64,000 nt of DNA, taken from assembly GCF_022483985.1 (NCBI RefSeq), contig NZ_JAKVME010000001.1, positions 372,001 through 436,000 of the forward strand, in the 5' to 3' direction. The notes beneath the pieces are model-generated. The model searched no databases. It saw only the letters and a program-made list of their open reading frames with translations, and was not told where the DNA came from. Source of the stretch: Acetobacter sp. GTDB lineage: Bacteria > Pseudomonadota > Alphaproteobacteria > Acetobacterales > Acetobacteraceae. The position numbers and the translations under genes are program-made. Below, piece by piece: positions 24,049 through 32,519 of the stretch. Every line of letters begins with the position of its first letter. The stretch's first letter is position 1.

Positions 24049-25197
24049 ATGTCACAATCCGGTTTGCCGCCGCATGATGACGACCATGTTCACCTCGCGC
24101 CCTGTACGGTCGAAGATGTCACGCTTGAGCAGAGGCAGGCAGCCCGACGGGCGCAGTGGAAAGCGCGGGAGGTACTCGCGTTCGCCATTGTCGCCATCAC
24201 AACCTACACAATTCATGGTTTTCTGAGTGCGCTGGCATGGGGTGTCGTGTTCGCCGTGGCGACATGGCCGCTCTATCGCAAGATACAGGCGCGCTGGCCC
24301 CGTCTGGCGCACGGGGCATTTCTGCCCGCAGTCTGCACGGCGGGGATGGCTCTGCTCTTTCTGATCCCGATGCTGTTTGTCGGACTTGAGGCGGCCAACG
24401 AAGCGCAGAACGTGCTGGGTCTGATGAAGCATGCCCGGAATGCCGGTGTGCCGGTGCCGGTCTGGGTCAGCAGGCTGCCTTTTGGAGCCAATGCGGTCAT
24501 CAAGTGGTGGGACAGCCATCTCTCCGATCCCAGCGCCGCAGCGGAGTTCTTCAGCTCGTTTGATGCGCGGGGGCTGGCCATGACAAGGACGGTCGGGTCA
24601 CAGGTCGTCCATCGTGGCACGCTGTTTTTCTTCTCCATCCTGACCCTGTTCTTTCTCTACAAGGACGGGGACACGATCATGCGGGAATGTACCGTGGCTT
24701 CCCGCCGGGCTTTCGGCCGACGGGGTGAACTGATCGGACACCAGATCATCGCTTCCATCCACGGCACTGTCGCGGGGCTGGTGCTCGTCGGAGTGGGCGA
24801 GGGGATCATCATGGGAGTGATCTATTTTCTGACGGGAGTTCCTCATCCGGTTCTGCTTGGTGGCGCGACGGCCATTGCGGCGATGATCCCCTTCTGCGCC
24901 ATGATTCCGGTCGGACTCGCCGCGACTTTCCTGCTTGTTGACGGCGGAACGATGTCGGCTGTGGCTGTCTTCGCCATCGGAGCGGTGGTGATCTTCACGG
25001 CGGATCATTTCGTCCGTCCGGGGCTTATCGGTGGCAGCACGCAGTTGCCGTTTCTGTGGGTGCTGCTCGGGATTGTCGGTGGTGCCGAGACATGGGGGCT
25101 TCTCGGTCTCTTTCTCGGCCCGGCTGCGATGGCGACGCTGCATCTGCTCTGGCGTAACTGGTCTCGTGAACGGGGAATGAGCCTGAAGGGAGGATAA
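24049..25197 (+). CDS. AI-2E family transporter (PerM/TqsA-like permease)
   Basis: Predicted 382-residue inner-membrane protein with eight hydrophobic segments in the 2+1+5 layout of the AI-2E exporter family (formerly UPF0118). Examples are VLAFAIVAITTYTIHGFLSALAWGVVFAVATWPLY near the start, and the conserved GLVLVGVGEGIIMGVIYFLTGVPHPVLLGGATAIAAMIPFCAMIP and FTADHFVRPGLIGGSTQLPFLWVLLGIVGG blocks. The last is the family's best-conserved segment. Members export autoinducer-2 or act as Na+/H+ or other transporters, so the name does not fix the role. A GAGGGAAG ribosome binding site precedes the ATG. It follows ptrB by 92 bases on the same strand. Confidence 0.88.
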   Translation: MSQSGLPPHDDDHVHLAPCTVEDVTLEQRQAARRAQWKAREVLAFAIVAITTYTIHGFLSALAWGVVFAVATWPLYRKIQARWPRLAHGAFLPAVCTAGMALLFLIPMLFVGLEAANEAQNVLGLMKHARNAGVPVPVWVSRLPFGANAVIKWWDSHLSDPSAAAEFFSSFDARGLAMTRTVGSQVVHRGTLFFFSILTLFFLYKDGDTIMRECTVASRRAFGRRGELIGHQIIASIHGTVAGLVLVGVGEGIIMGVIYFLTGVPHPVLLGGATAIAAMIPFCAMIPVGLAATFLLVDGGTMSAVAVFAIGAVVIFTADHFVRPGLIGGSTQLPFLWVLLGIVGGAETWGLLGLFLGPAAMATLHLLWRNWSRERGMSLKGG

Positions 25198-25362
25198 GTC
25201 CTTTCAGGCCGGAATTCGCCCCGTTTGTCCGGAGCGGCACGTCATGGAATATAAATGTTATTGTGATACGCGTTCGGCATTCGCGTTACAGGCCAGCCAT
25301 GCCATAGTGCGGTGAAGTAGCAGCGGGCCAAGCACTCCTGAAGTCCGACACGCAGAATCTGA

Positions 25363-26835
25363 ATGAACGGAAGAGCAGTGCCCGGACAAAAGGCGTGTTT
25401 CGTGGTCGGCAGTGTGATGCGGCACGTTCTCGTTATGGCGGGAACCGGCGCTATCGGGTTGATGGCCGTGTTTGCCGTCGACATGCTGAACATGATCTAT
25501 ATCGCTCATCTCGGTGAGCCGGCCCTGACTGCGGCAATCGGTTTTGCCGGCGCGGTGGGCGGCATCCAGATAGCGGTCTCCATCGGTCTGACCATTGGGC
25601 TTGGCGCCTGTATCGGCAGGGAGATCGGCGGCGGCAGCTTCTATCGGGCGCGGCGGATCGCCTCCTCCTTCATGCTGACCAATTTCGTGCTTACGGCGAT
25701 GGTGGGCATCGTGACGGCGATTCTGGCACGTCCCATCCTTTCGCTGCTGGGAGCATCCGGAGAGGCGCTCGATCAGGCCGTTCTCTATCTCTATCTGACC
25801 TCTCCATTTCTGCCGCTGATTTCTCTCGGCATGTCCGCCTCGGCGCTGATGCGCGCCGTCGGAGATGCCAAACGCTCCATGAATGTTACCCTTGTGGGGG
25901 CGGTCCTCACCGCCATTCTGGACCCTCTGCTGATTCTCGGGCTCAGAGAGGGACTGGTGGGGGCCGCCATCAGCACGATCCTCGCTCGTGGAGCGGTTCT
26001 CGTGCTCGGATGGCGTGGGGCGAGCCTGCATGGAATGCTCGAATGGCCCAAGCTTGTCGCCGTGTGGGGTGACAGCCGTCGCGTTGCGGTGATTGCCATT
26101 CCGGCCATCCTGACAAATCTGGCGACCCCCGTGGGAGGGGCTTACGTCACCGAGCATATGGCGCAGTTCGGTCTTGAGGCGGTCAGTGGCCAGACGGCGG
26201 TCGAGCGGATCGTGGTGGTCGCGTTCGCCATGGTTTTTGCGCTGACAGGCGCTGTTGGGCCGATCATTTCGCAGAACCTCGGAGCGGGCAAGCTGGATCG
26301 GGTGAGGGAGGTGCTGGTCGCTTCTCTCAAGATTGTGGTGGGCTGTGTCGCCTGCACCTGGCTCGTGCTGGCGCTTTCCCAGAATCTGCTGACGGCGGGC
26401 TTCCACCTTCAGGGGGATGGGGCTGCCCTGATCCATCTGTTCTGTTCATGGACGGTGCTGGGCTACCTGTTTGTCGGGATGCTGTTCGTTGCCAACACGG
26501 TGTTCAACAATCTCGGCCATCCGCTGTATTCGACCCTGTTCAACTGGGGGCGCGCGACACTGGGAACGATTCCCTTTGTTGCCTATGGAGCCGGATTCGG
26601 CGCGTTGGGTGTGCAGATCGGTCAGGCGGTAGGCAGCGTGCTGTTCGGAGGGTTGGCGATTATTGTCGCCTTCCGTGTCGTGCACGGATTGTCAGTGCCG
26701 GGGGCTGCCAAGGCTCCGATGCAGAGAACGGATGTCCGGGCCAGTGATGTGCCGACGCAGAGCGCGGAGGCCGCCATGGTGGATCTCGACGAGATGGGAG
26801 AGGCGGATCTGTATGCGAAGGACGGATCGCCGTAA
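25363..26835 (+). CDS. MATE-family multidrug efflux transporter
   Basis: Predicted 490-residue inner-membrane MATE exporter with about 12 membrane spans in two pseudo-symmetric halves. Visible family features: VDMLNMIYIAHLGEPALTAAIGFAG in TM1-TM2, GLTIGLGACIGREIGGGSFYRARRIA, LYLYLTSPFLPLISLGMSASALMRAVGDAKRSM, and in the second half AVSGQTAVERI and GPIISQNLGAGKLDRVREVL. Such pumps expel cationic drugs or metabolites in exchange for H+ or Na+. A hydrophilic C-terminal tail of about 50 residues (MQRTDVRASDVPTQ...) is longer than usual. The start is uncertain: the ATG at 25363 lacks a clear ribosome binding site and a GTG slightly downstream is possible. Confidence 0.88.
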   Translation: MNGRAVPGQKACFVVGSVMRHVLVMAGTGAIGLMAVFAVDMLNMIYIAHLGEPALTAAIGFAGAVGGIQIAVSIGLTIGLGACIGREIGGGSFYRARRIASSFMLTNFVLTAMVGIVTAILARPILSLLGASGEALDQAVLYLYLTSPFLPLISLGMSASALMRAVGDAKRSMNVTLVGAVLTAILDPLLILGLREGLVGAAISTILARGAVLVLGWRGASLHGMLEWPKLVAVWGDSRRVAVIAIPAILTNLATPVGGAYVTEHMAQFGLEAVSGQTAVERIVVVAFAMVFALTGAVGPIISQNLGAGKLDRVREVLVASLKIVVGCVACTWLVLALSQNLLTAGFHLQGDGAALIHLFCSWTVLGYLFVGMLFVANTVFNNLGHPLYSTLFNWGRATLGTIPFVAYGAGFGALGVQIGQAVGSVLFGGLAIIVAFRVVHGLSVPGAAKAPMQRTDVRASDVPTQSAEAAMVDLDEMGEADLYAKDGSP

Positions 26836-26999
26836 AATCTCGCGCTAAAGATGGGCCTCCGTGATTGTTTCGGCGGGAACAGGGGCCATATCAAAGCAGT
26901 CTGTCACTGGTCGGTTTAAAGTCGGTCGTGTTGTTCTCGCTCGATCCACGATCATTGATGTGATGGTTTTGCTCGAGCGCTTTTTTCTGGGGGACCGCC

Positions 27000-27206
27000 A
27001 TGTCACGTCTGACGCAAGCCGAGCGCGATGCGCTTCCTGATAGCGCCTTTGCCCTGCCGGGGCGGCGATATCCTATTCCTGACAAAAGCCACGCCAGAGA
27101 TGCTCTGGCGCGTGCCAGCGAGTTTCACCATCGGGGTGAGTTGTCGGATGAAGAGTATGAGACGGTCGTCCGACGCTCTCGTGAGGTGCTTGGCGAGGAC
27201 GAGTAA
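27000..27206 (+). CDS. Small hypothetical protein
   Basis: Predicted 68-residue soluble protein: MSRLTQAERDALPDSAFALP, then GRRYPIPDKSHARDALARAS and an acidic, helical end. The central block (ALPGRRYPIxDxSHARxALARAS) resembles a short motif I associate with small phage- and plasmid-linked proteins of unknown function. A GGGGGA ribosome binding site precedes the ATG, and the sequence composition is coding-like. It stands alone between the MATE gene and the flagellar locus. No function is proposed. Confidence 0.7.
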   Translation: MSRLTQAERDALPDSAFALPGRRYPIPDKSHARDALARASEFHHRGELSDEEYETVVRRSREVLGEDE

Positions 27207-27403
27207 TACCAACGACGACCCTATGGCACGCCTTTTATACAGGCGTTGCCCGACCCGAGAGGGACCGCACGCTCTTCCGATTTATTGGCGATAAACGCTT
27301 TTCAAGGGCGCACCTTTGGCGAGAGCCGGGGCAGCGCCCCGTGATCTCTCTGCTGAAAGAGGCCGGGTCTCATCCGTAGGAAAGACCCAGTCCTGTGTCA
27401 TCG

Positions 27404-28201
27404 TCAGCTTGAACTGGAAGAAGAAGTCGATGACGTGGACGATGTTGAGGTCGTGCTGGAAGTTGTCGCGTCGGAGAACGAATTGACGTCCGACATATCG
27501 ATCGTGCTGTCGCCCATATTTACGTAAATCGTGCTGCCGTTGCGCGTAATGCCGGTGACCGTGCCGGTGACGGTAAACGGCACGTCTGACGTGTTGCCGG
27601 AATTGTCCGCTGTCTGCACGGCGATGTTGTAGGAGCCGTCCTTGAGCTGGACTCCGCTGTTGCTGGTGCCATCCCACGTCCATGTATTGGTGCCGACAGA
27701 GGAGGTCAGTTCCGCCGTCTTGACGACGTTGCCGTTACTGTCGGTGACGGCGATTGCAATCGGTTCCTGCGTTGTCGTCTTGAACGAAACGCTGCTGCTG
27801 CCGTTCTGCAGGGGCAGTTCACTGGTGGTTGCGATGGCGGTCTTGCCGACCAGCGACATGTCGGTCGACTGCTGACCATCCTGCGTCAGGGAGATGAGCG
27901 TCTTCAGGTTGGTGTTGGTATCGACCTGCTGTTCCACGCTTGCGAACTGGGCGAGTTCGGACGTGAAGGAGTCACTGCTCATGGGGCTGCTCGGGTCCTG
28001 ATTCTTGAGCTGCGTGGTGAGCAGGGTGAGAAACGTGTTGAAGTTGCTGGTGAGCGAGGAAAGCGCACTTGTGCTGGTATCGGTTGCCGTGGTGCTGGAG
28101 GCGGCAGTGTTGGCGGCCGCATTGACCGATGCCGCGGACTGGGACGCGCTGACTGCGGATGAAAGAAGCGAAGTGGAGGAGGATGTTGCTATCGTTGTCA
28201 T
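27404..28201 (-). CDS. flgD: Flagellar hook assembly scaffold FlgD
   Basis: Predicted 265-residue FlgD, the cap that assembles hook subunits at the growing tip. The conserved N-terminal signature is FNTFLTLLTTQLKNQDPSSPMSSDSFTSELAQFASVEQQVDTNTNL. After it come Ig-like domains (SLVGKTAIATTSELPL, AVTDSNGNVVKTAELTSSVGTNTWTWDGTSNSGVQLKDGSYNIAV) typical of the FlgD C-terminal half. Both ends are unusually Ser/Thr-rich: an N-terminal run (ATSSSTSLLSSAVSASQSA) and a C-terminal tail of nearly pure Ser and Thr. It starts 11 bases after fliK and is expected to be co-transcribed from the sigma-54 promoter upstream of fliK. Confidence 0.93.
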   Translation of the reverse strand: MTTIATSSSTSLLSSAVSASQSAASVNAAANTAASSTTATDTSTSALSSLTSNFNTFLTLLTTQLKNQDPSSPMSSDSFTSELAQFASVEQQVDTNTNLKTLISLTQDGQQSTDMSLVGKTAIATTSELPLQNGSSSVSFKTTTQEPIAIAVTDSNGNVVKTAELTSSVGTNTWTWDGTSNSGVQLKDGSYNIAVQTADNSGNTSDVPFTVTGTVTGITRNGSTIYVNMGDSTIDMSDVNSFSDATTSSTTSTSSTSSTSSSSSS

Positions 28202-28212
28202 ATCCGGTTCTT

Positions 28213-30564
28213 TCAGGCTGTGATGTTGACTGAGCCTGTCCGCAGGGCAGTCAGGGCGTATGTCTGGTCGCTGGTATCATCGGCGTCTGACGCCGTGGTC
28301 GAGTTCGCGGATGGGGCCGCACTCCAGTTGCTCCGTGCACCGTCGCCGTTGCTGTTCCCGGAGAGTGTACCGCCAAAAGCGTTTGTAAAATCTGAAGAGC
28401 CTGCTGGCGTTGCCGCGCTGTTATCCTGTGGATGCTGATGAGACTGATTGTTCTGCGAAGAGGAAGAAACAGAACTGTTGTCTGCCAGGCCGAATGAAAT
28501 CTGCGATCCGGTTGTCGAGATGCCTGCATTTTCCAGAGCGTGAACCAGTTCGTGTTTATGGGTCTGTAATTCGTTCAGGGTCGTAAGACCGTCCGTTCCA
28601 ATATGAATGTTCAGCCCGTCAGATGTGGCGGATTTATCAATCGTGACGTGCAATGCCGTCTGGTCATCATTTTGCAGCGCGACTGTCAGGTTGAGCGCTG
28701 TGGAGCTTGTGTCGGACGATGCGGTCCTGTCGATGGAACTGGTGGAAGTCGTTGCTGCTGACTGCGATGTGTTGACGGCAGAGGAAGAGCCGTCGCCTGC
28801 CGTGTTGGCGGACAGTCGCTCAGAAAATGGTGTGGCTTCGTTATAGGCCTGCGGTGTCGTCATGTTTGCAGTGAGAGAGTGATCAGACGAAGCATGCTGT
28901 CCGGACTGCCTGTTGTCGTCACTGTTGCCTGACTGGTCGGTGGCTGTCTTCCCGGAGATGATGGAAGACGATACGCCTTCTGTCTGTGGTTCCGCAGCGG
29001 CGGTTTGTATCTGTGCAGAACCCGGAATATCGGTGCGTGACCGGGTGCTGACCTCCAGACCGGATGTGTCGGCTGCGCTGGTTTTCCCTGTCGGGGAAGC
29101 CGAGACGCCAGAAACTGGATTCCAGATCACCTGCGTCAGTGAAGACAAACCGACGGACTGGGCCGATATCTGTGCTGCTTGGGCAGTATCGGCACTGTTG
29201 CTGCTCTGGGCAGTCTGAAGTGCCGCTGATGGACTGACCTGACTCTGTGCCGGTAGGACCGTCGACTCAGATGGCATATTCCGGACGGGAGTGGTCGTTG
29301 TGGAAACAGATGCCGTTTCAGTCTGCGCTTTCGAGGAAGAGAGTGTTTCACCTGAAAGAGTGTGCCTGCTCTCTTCGGTGTTGGGGAGAGTGATCGCAAT
29401 ATCCTGCAAGGACTGAATTTGCCCGAAGCTGCTTGTGCTCGCAGGGCGGGTACCATCAGGCGAAGACGATGTGTGACTGGTGTCGAGGTCAGAGGTGACT
29501 TTTGCATCCGCTATCATTGAGAGGACGGCTTTGTCTCCAGCCGCCTGCACACTGGCCGTCTCGGTAGTGGCTGTCTGGTTTTTCGTTCCCTGAACGCTGG
29601 TTGTTTGAAGGCCCGTGATTCTGTTGCCCGATATCTGCGTGTCTGTGATCGCGCTGACGGCAGTCTGGTCACGCGTTCCTTCATTCTGCTGTGTCCGAGG
29701 TGAGGCGTCGCTCAGAGATACGAGTGGATCAGATGCACTCGCTTCCGTATTTCCAAATGTCGTTAACCCAGCCAGAGAAATATGTGTGCCGGAAAGCGCA
29801 TTGCTGACTGTTTCCGCGGTCAGGACGGGTTTTCCTGACTCGTTTCCGGATGCAGGCGATGGAGAAGAAATGGTTGCCTGCCCTGTGCCGAGGGAGGACA
29901 CGGTCTGGCCACTCTTATCAGAGGAAGTAACGGCGGCTTCGGTGGGCAGCGATGAAGGCTGCAAAACGGTCAAGGCCGCCAGTTCCAGCGTTGTATCCGA
30001 GGGCGTCTGTGTTGTGCTGTTACTGTCGCTGGCGGACTGTTCAGAACTGCTCTGTTTTTCCGTACGCTGGTTTTTTACCGGACGGCTGTTAGGGGTTGTA
30101 TGACTGCTGTCGGTGGTGCTGCTGGCAGTGGGGGGGGCAGAGGCATCTTTCGTGACGACGGACAGTGGAGACAGACTGGTTGCTATGGCGGCCGTTTCCT
30201 CCTGAGCCGTGCTGGTAGAGGAAAGCGATAGCGACGTATCGGCGGAGGCCGCTGTAATGTCCGATGATGTCTGGGTGCTCTCATTTTTCCCTGCTGATGG
30301 GGATGAGATGTCCGAGGATTTCAACTGGGCAGAATTTGCCGGGCTGGTTTTGGATTGGGAGCTGTCCGGCAGGCTGGCGGTCTGACGTGCCATATGGTCG
30401 CCAAATGTGGTCTGCGAACCTGTTCTGGCCAGATCGTCTGTCGGTGAGCTGGCGGGGGATGGGGACCGCCGGGATATCGCCGCAGAAGAACCGGTTTGTC
30501 CCGAAGCGACCTTGGTCACTTTGGGGGAGTTTTCTGTAAGCAGCGATGTCAGCAGACTTGCCAT
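28213..30564 (-). CDS. fliK: Flagellar hook-length control protein FliK-like, extremely Ser/Thr-rich
   Basis: Predicted 783-residue protein, read as FliK, the ruler that ends hook growth and switches export specificity. The C-terminal part (LNLTVALQNDDQTALHVTIDKSATSDGLNIHIGTDGLTTLNELQTHKHELVHALENAGISTTGSQISFGL) matches the FliK C-terminal domain pattern. It is followed by a short tail ending RTGSVNITA. The first roughly 600 residues are low complexity, dominated by Ser, Thr, Ala, Gln and Asp, with no Cys. Position next to flgD and opposite flgE supports the call. At 783 residues it is about twice the length of enteric FliK (405). It is preceded by a sigma-54 promoter. Confidence 0.85.
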   Translation of the reverse strand: MASLLTSLLTENSPKVTKVASGQTGSSAAISRRSPSPASSPTDDLARTGSQTTFGDHMARQTASLPDSSQSKTSPANSAQLKSSDISSPSAGKNESTQTSSDITAASADTSLSLSSTSTAQEETAAIATSLSPLSVVTKDASAPPTASSTTDSSHTTPNSRPVKNQRTEKQSSSEQSASDSNSTTQTPSDTTLELAALTVLQPSSLPTEAAVTSSDKSGQTVSSLGTGQATISSPSPASGNESGKPVLTAETVSNALSGTHISLAGLTTFGNTEASASDPLVSLSDASPRTQQNEGTRDQTAVSAITDTQISGNRITGLQTTSVQGTKNQTATTETASVQAAGDKAVLSMIADAKVTSDLDTSHTSSSPDGTRPASTSSFGQIQSLQDIAITLPNTEESRHTLSGETLSSSKAQTETASVSTTTTPVRNMPSESTVLPAQSQVSPSAALQTAQSSNSADTAQAAQISAQSVGLSSLTQVIWNPVSGVSASPTGKTSAADTSGLEVSTRSRTDIPGSAQIQTAAAEPQTEGVSSSIISGKTATDQSGNSDDNRQSGQHASSDHSLTANMTTPQAYNEATPFSERLSANTAGDGSSSAVNTSQSAATTSTSSIDRTASSDTSSTALNLTVALQNDDQTALHVTIDKSATSDGLNIHIGTDGLTTLNELQTHKHELVHALENAGISTTGSQISFGLADNSSVSSSSQNNQSHQHPQDNSAATPAGSSDFTNAFGGTLSGNSNGDGARSNWSAAPSANSTTASDADDTSDQTYALTALRTGSVNITA

Positions 30565-30600
30565 AACTTAATCCCAGTCGAATTATGCAATGAGAATAGA

Positions 30601-30617
30601 TGCAAATTTCGTGCCAA
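30601..30617 (-). promoter_or_regulatory. Sigma-54 (-24/-12) promoter for fliK-flgD
   Basis: On the minus strand the sequence reads TTGGCACGAAATTTGCA, a perfect match to the sigma-54 consensus YTGGCACGrNNNTTGCW with the required GG-N10-GC spacing. The start codon of fliK lies about 38 bases downstream of the -12 element. An enhancer-binding activator is required (FlbD-type in related bacteria), and its site may be in the 350 bp to the right. Confidence 0.85.
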
Positions 30618-30954
30618 CTGAGGGGAGATAGTTTCCCCGAAGAGGGTCTGAGAAGGTTTTTTTGAACCGACCGTTATGTAATATACTGAAAATATTGAAT
30701 TTATGTAAAATCCTTATGCAGATAAAGATCGCAAGGTTTCTCATTTGAGTGGAGGTGGGAATTAAGTGAACGAGAGGAACGCTCGCATCAAACAGGCACG
30801 AAAATACCATGCTCGGCAGAATTTGCCGGTCTGTTGAGTGAAGTTTTTTCCGGAAGTTCTGAATGGAAAATGGAAAGGTAAATATTGCAGATTTCTTTGG
30901 CGCATTTCCTGGAGTGTTTATTAACATCGATAAAAAAACGTGATCAGGTGGAAG
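30618..30954. promoter_or_regulatory. Shared upstream region between divergent sigma-54 promoters
   Basis: About 340 bp of AT-rich DNA separates the two -24/-12 elements. It is where a sigma-54 activator would bind. I did not find a repeated motif I could name as its site, and no gene is supported here. Confidence 0.45.
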
Positions 30955-30971
30955 TTGGCACGTTTTCTGCA
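30955..30971 (+). promoter_or_regulatory. Sigma-54 (-24/-12) promoter for flgE-flgK-flgL
   Basis: TTGGCACGTTTTCTGCA matches the sigma-54 consensus apart from one base in the -12 element (C for T), with GG at 30957 and GC at 30969, exactly 10 bases apart. The flgE ATG at 31034 is about 65 bases downstream of the -12, leaving a leader of about 50 bases. Confidence 0.82.
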
Positions 30972-31033
30972 TGGATAAGGGGTGTTGAGGTCGTCGGCGC
31001 CGGGTTGCCGGGGCCGCCCTTTAGGAGTGATCC

Positions 31034-32350
31034 ATGTCGATTTTCAATTCTCTTACAACAGCTGTTGCCGGTATCAATGCCCAGTCAACGGCTTTTACAA
31101 ATCTGAGTAACAATATCGCCAACAGCCAGACTGTCGGCTACAAGGCATCCGATACGAGCTTTCAGGATACGGTCTCCAACAATCTTGCTTCCTATGCACA
31201 GGGTCAGGCCGTTTCTGATGGCGTGACGGCTTACACGACGTCCCAGACGCAGAAGCAGGGCACGATTTCAGCCAGCACGAATACGCTTGCCCTTGCGATT
31301 TCAGGAAACGGTTTCTTCGATGTTTCGCAGCCATCAGGTCAGGCGACCGCTGGTAAGGAAACATTCTCGGACCAGCAGTATTTTACACGTAATGGTAACT
31401 TCTATCAGGACAAGAACGGCTATCTGTTCAATACATCAGGTTATTACCTGAATGGTTACATGGTCGATCCCAAGACGGGAACGCTCAACAACACATTGAC
31501 GCAAATTCAGATTTCAGATGTTGCGTTCCGTCCGACAGAGACAACGACCCTGACGATGAGTGGTGGCGTCGATACCGGCAAGACGTATTCCCAGACGGTT
31601 TATGACTCGACGTCCCAGTCCCATACACTCTCCACAACCTGGACGCAGACGACGACATCCAGCGACAATACTGGCGGGTCCACATATACGGTTGCGATTG
31701 CAAACGGTGATTCCACCGACTCCACACTGTCTGTTGGCAGCGATACTTCCACATATACGGTTGATTTTGACTCCAGTGGAAACATCAAGGATGTGAAGGA
31801 CTCATCCGGTAATCTGGTCGGTACGGGTTACAGTGGTTCCTCGGCAACCCTGCCGATTACACTGACCTACTCTAATGGTGCGGCGTCCCAGACGGTTGAT
31901 CTCGATCTGGGTACGGTTGGCAGCAGCGCAGGAACGACAACCGCGGCAGCGAATTCAACGACACCCACACTGACCAGTGATAGTGTGACCAGTGGCACCT
32001 ATCAGGGTATTTCCATGGAATCCGACGGGTCCATCATGGCGACTTTCAGTAATGGTGACACGCAGCTTGTCGGTAAGGTGGCGCTGGCTTCGTTCGTAAA
32101 CCCGAACGGTCTGATGGCTGTTGATGGTCAGGCCTATCAGGCGACTTCAGCCTCGGGTTCCGCAACAATTGGAACGGTGGGTTCAAATGGCACGGGTATT
32201 CTGAAGACATCTTCCACAGAATCCTCCACGACTGACCTTACATCCGACCTGTCCAGCCTGATCGTCACTCAGGAAGCCTATACAGCCAACACCAAGATCG
32301 TCACGACGGCGGACACCCTGCTGCAGGCGACGATTGCGATGATCCGCTAA
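31034..32350 (+). CDS. flgE: Flagellar hook protein FlgE
   Basis: Predicted 438-residue hook subunit. The N-terminal rod/hook signature is FNSLTTAVAGINAQSTAFTNLSNNIANSQTVGYKASDTSFQDTVS. The middle contains the hook variable domains (ALAISGNGFFDVSQPSG, QQYFTRNGNFYQDKNGYLFNTSGYYLNGY). The C-terminal helix EAYTANTKIVTTADTLLQATIAMIR is the family end. The middle is dense in Ser and Thr (QTTTSSDNTGGSTYTV, AAANSTTPTLTSDSVTSG). A GGAG ribosome binding site precedes the ATG. It is the first gene after the plus-strand sigma-54 promoter. It polymerises outside the cell as the universal joint of the flagellum. Confidence 0.95.
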   Translation: MSIFNSLTTAVAGINAQSTAFTNLSNNIANSQTVGYKASDTSFQDTVSNNLASYAQGQAVSDGVTAYTTSQTQKQGTISASTNTLALAISGNGFFDVSQPSGQATAGKETFSDQQYFTRNGNFYQDKNGYLFNTSGYYLNGYMVDPKTGTLNNTLTQIQISDVAFRPTETTTLTMSGGVDTGKTYSQTVYDSTSQSHTLSTTWTQTTTSSDNTGGSTYTVAIANGDSTDSTLSVGSDTSTYTVDFDSSGNIKDVKDSSGNLVGTGYSGSSATLPITLTYSNGAASQTVDLDLGTVGSSAGTTTAAANSTTPTLTSDSVTSGTYQGISMESDGSIMATFSNGDTQLVGKVALASFVNPNGLMAVDGQAYQATSASGSATIGTVGSNGTGILKTSSTESSTTDLTSDLSSLIVTQEAYTANTKIVTTADTLLQATIAMIR

Positions 32351-32387
32351 CGGCTGATTAACCTGTTTTTCACCTGAGCGGAGCAAG

Positions 32388-32519
32388 ATGAGCAAAAGAT
32401 CGGTAGTTCCGCCCGGTTCAACAAAGCGCCGCGTCGCCAAAAAACTTGGGCGTGGTGCGCCTTGCTACATTCTTATTGGGTTGGCGAGGTTTTGTCGGAG
32501 TTCAAGGTCATGGATCTGA
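32388..32519 (+). CDS. Possible 43-residue basic leader peptide before flgK
   Basis: A short frame in the 159-bp flgE-flgK gap begins MSKRSVVPPGSTKRRVAKKL and ends 10 bases inside flgK. A GGAG lies 4 bases before its ATG, a short spacing. The N-terminal half is strongly basic and the rest hydrophobic and Cys-containing. No family is recognised. It may be a coupling leader for flgK or chance. Confidence 0.22.
   Translation: MSKRSVVPPGSTKRRVAKKLGRGAPCYILIGLARFCRSSRSWI

Noticed and set aside
25258..26436. 392-codon minus-strand frame opposite the MATE gene
   Set aside because: Gln/His/Arg-rich product typical of antisense reading of a membrane protein gene; the MATE frame is well supported.
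27222..27403. Possible small RNA or terminator between the small hypothetical gene and flgD
   Set aside because: Only a 6-bp CGGGGC/GCCCCG hairpin without a T run was found, too weak to call.
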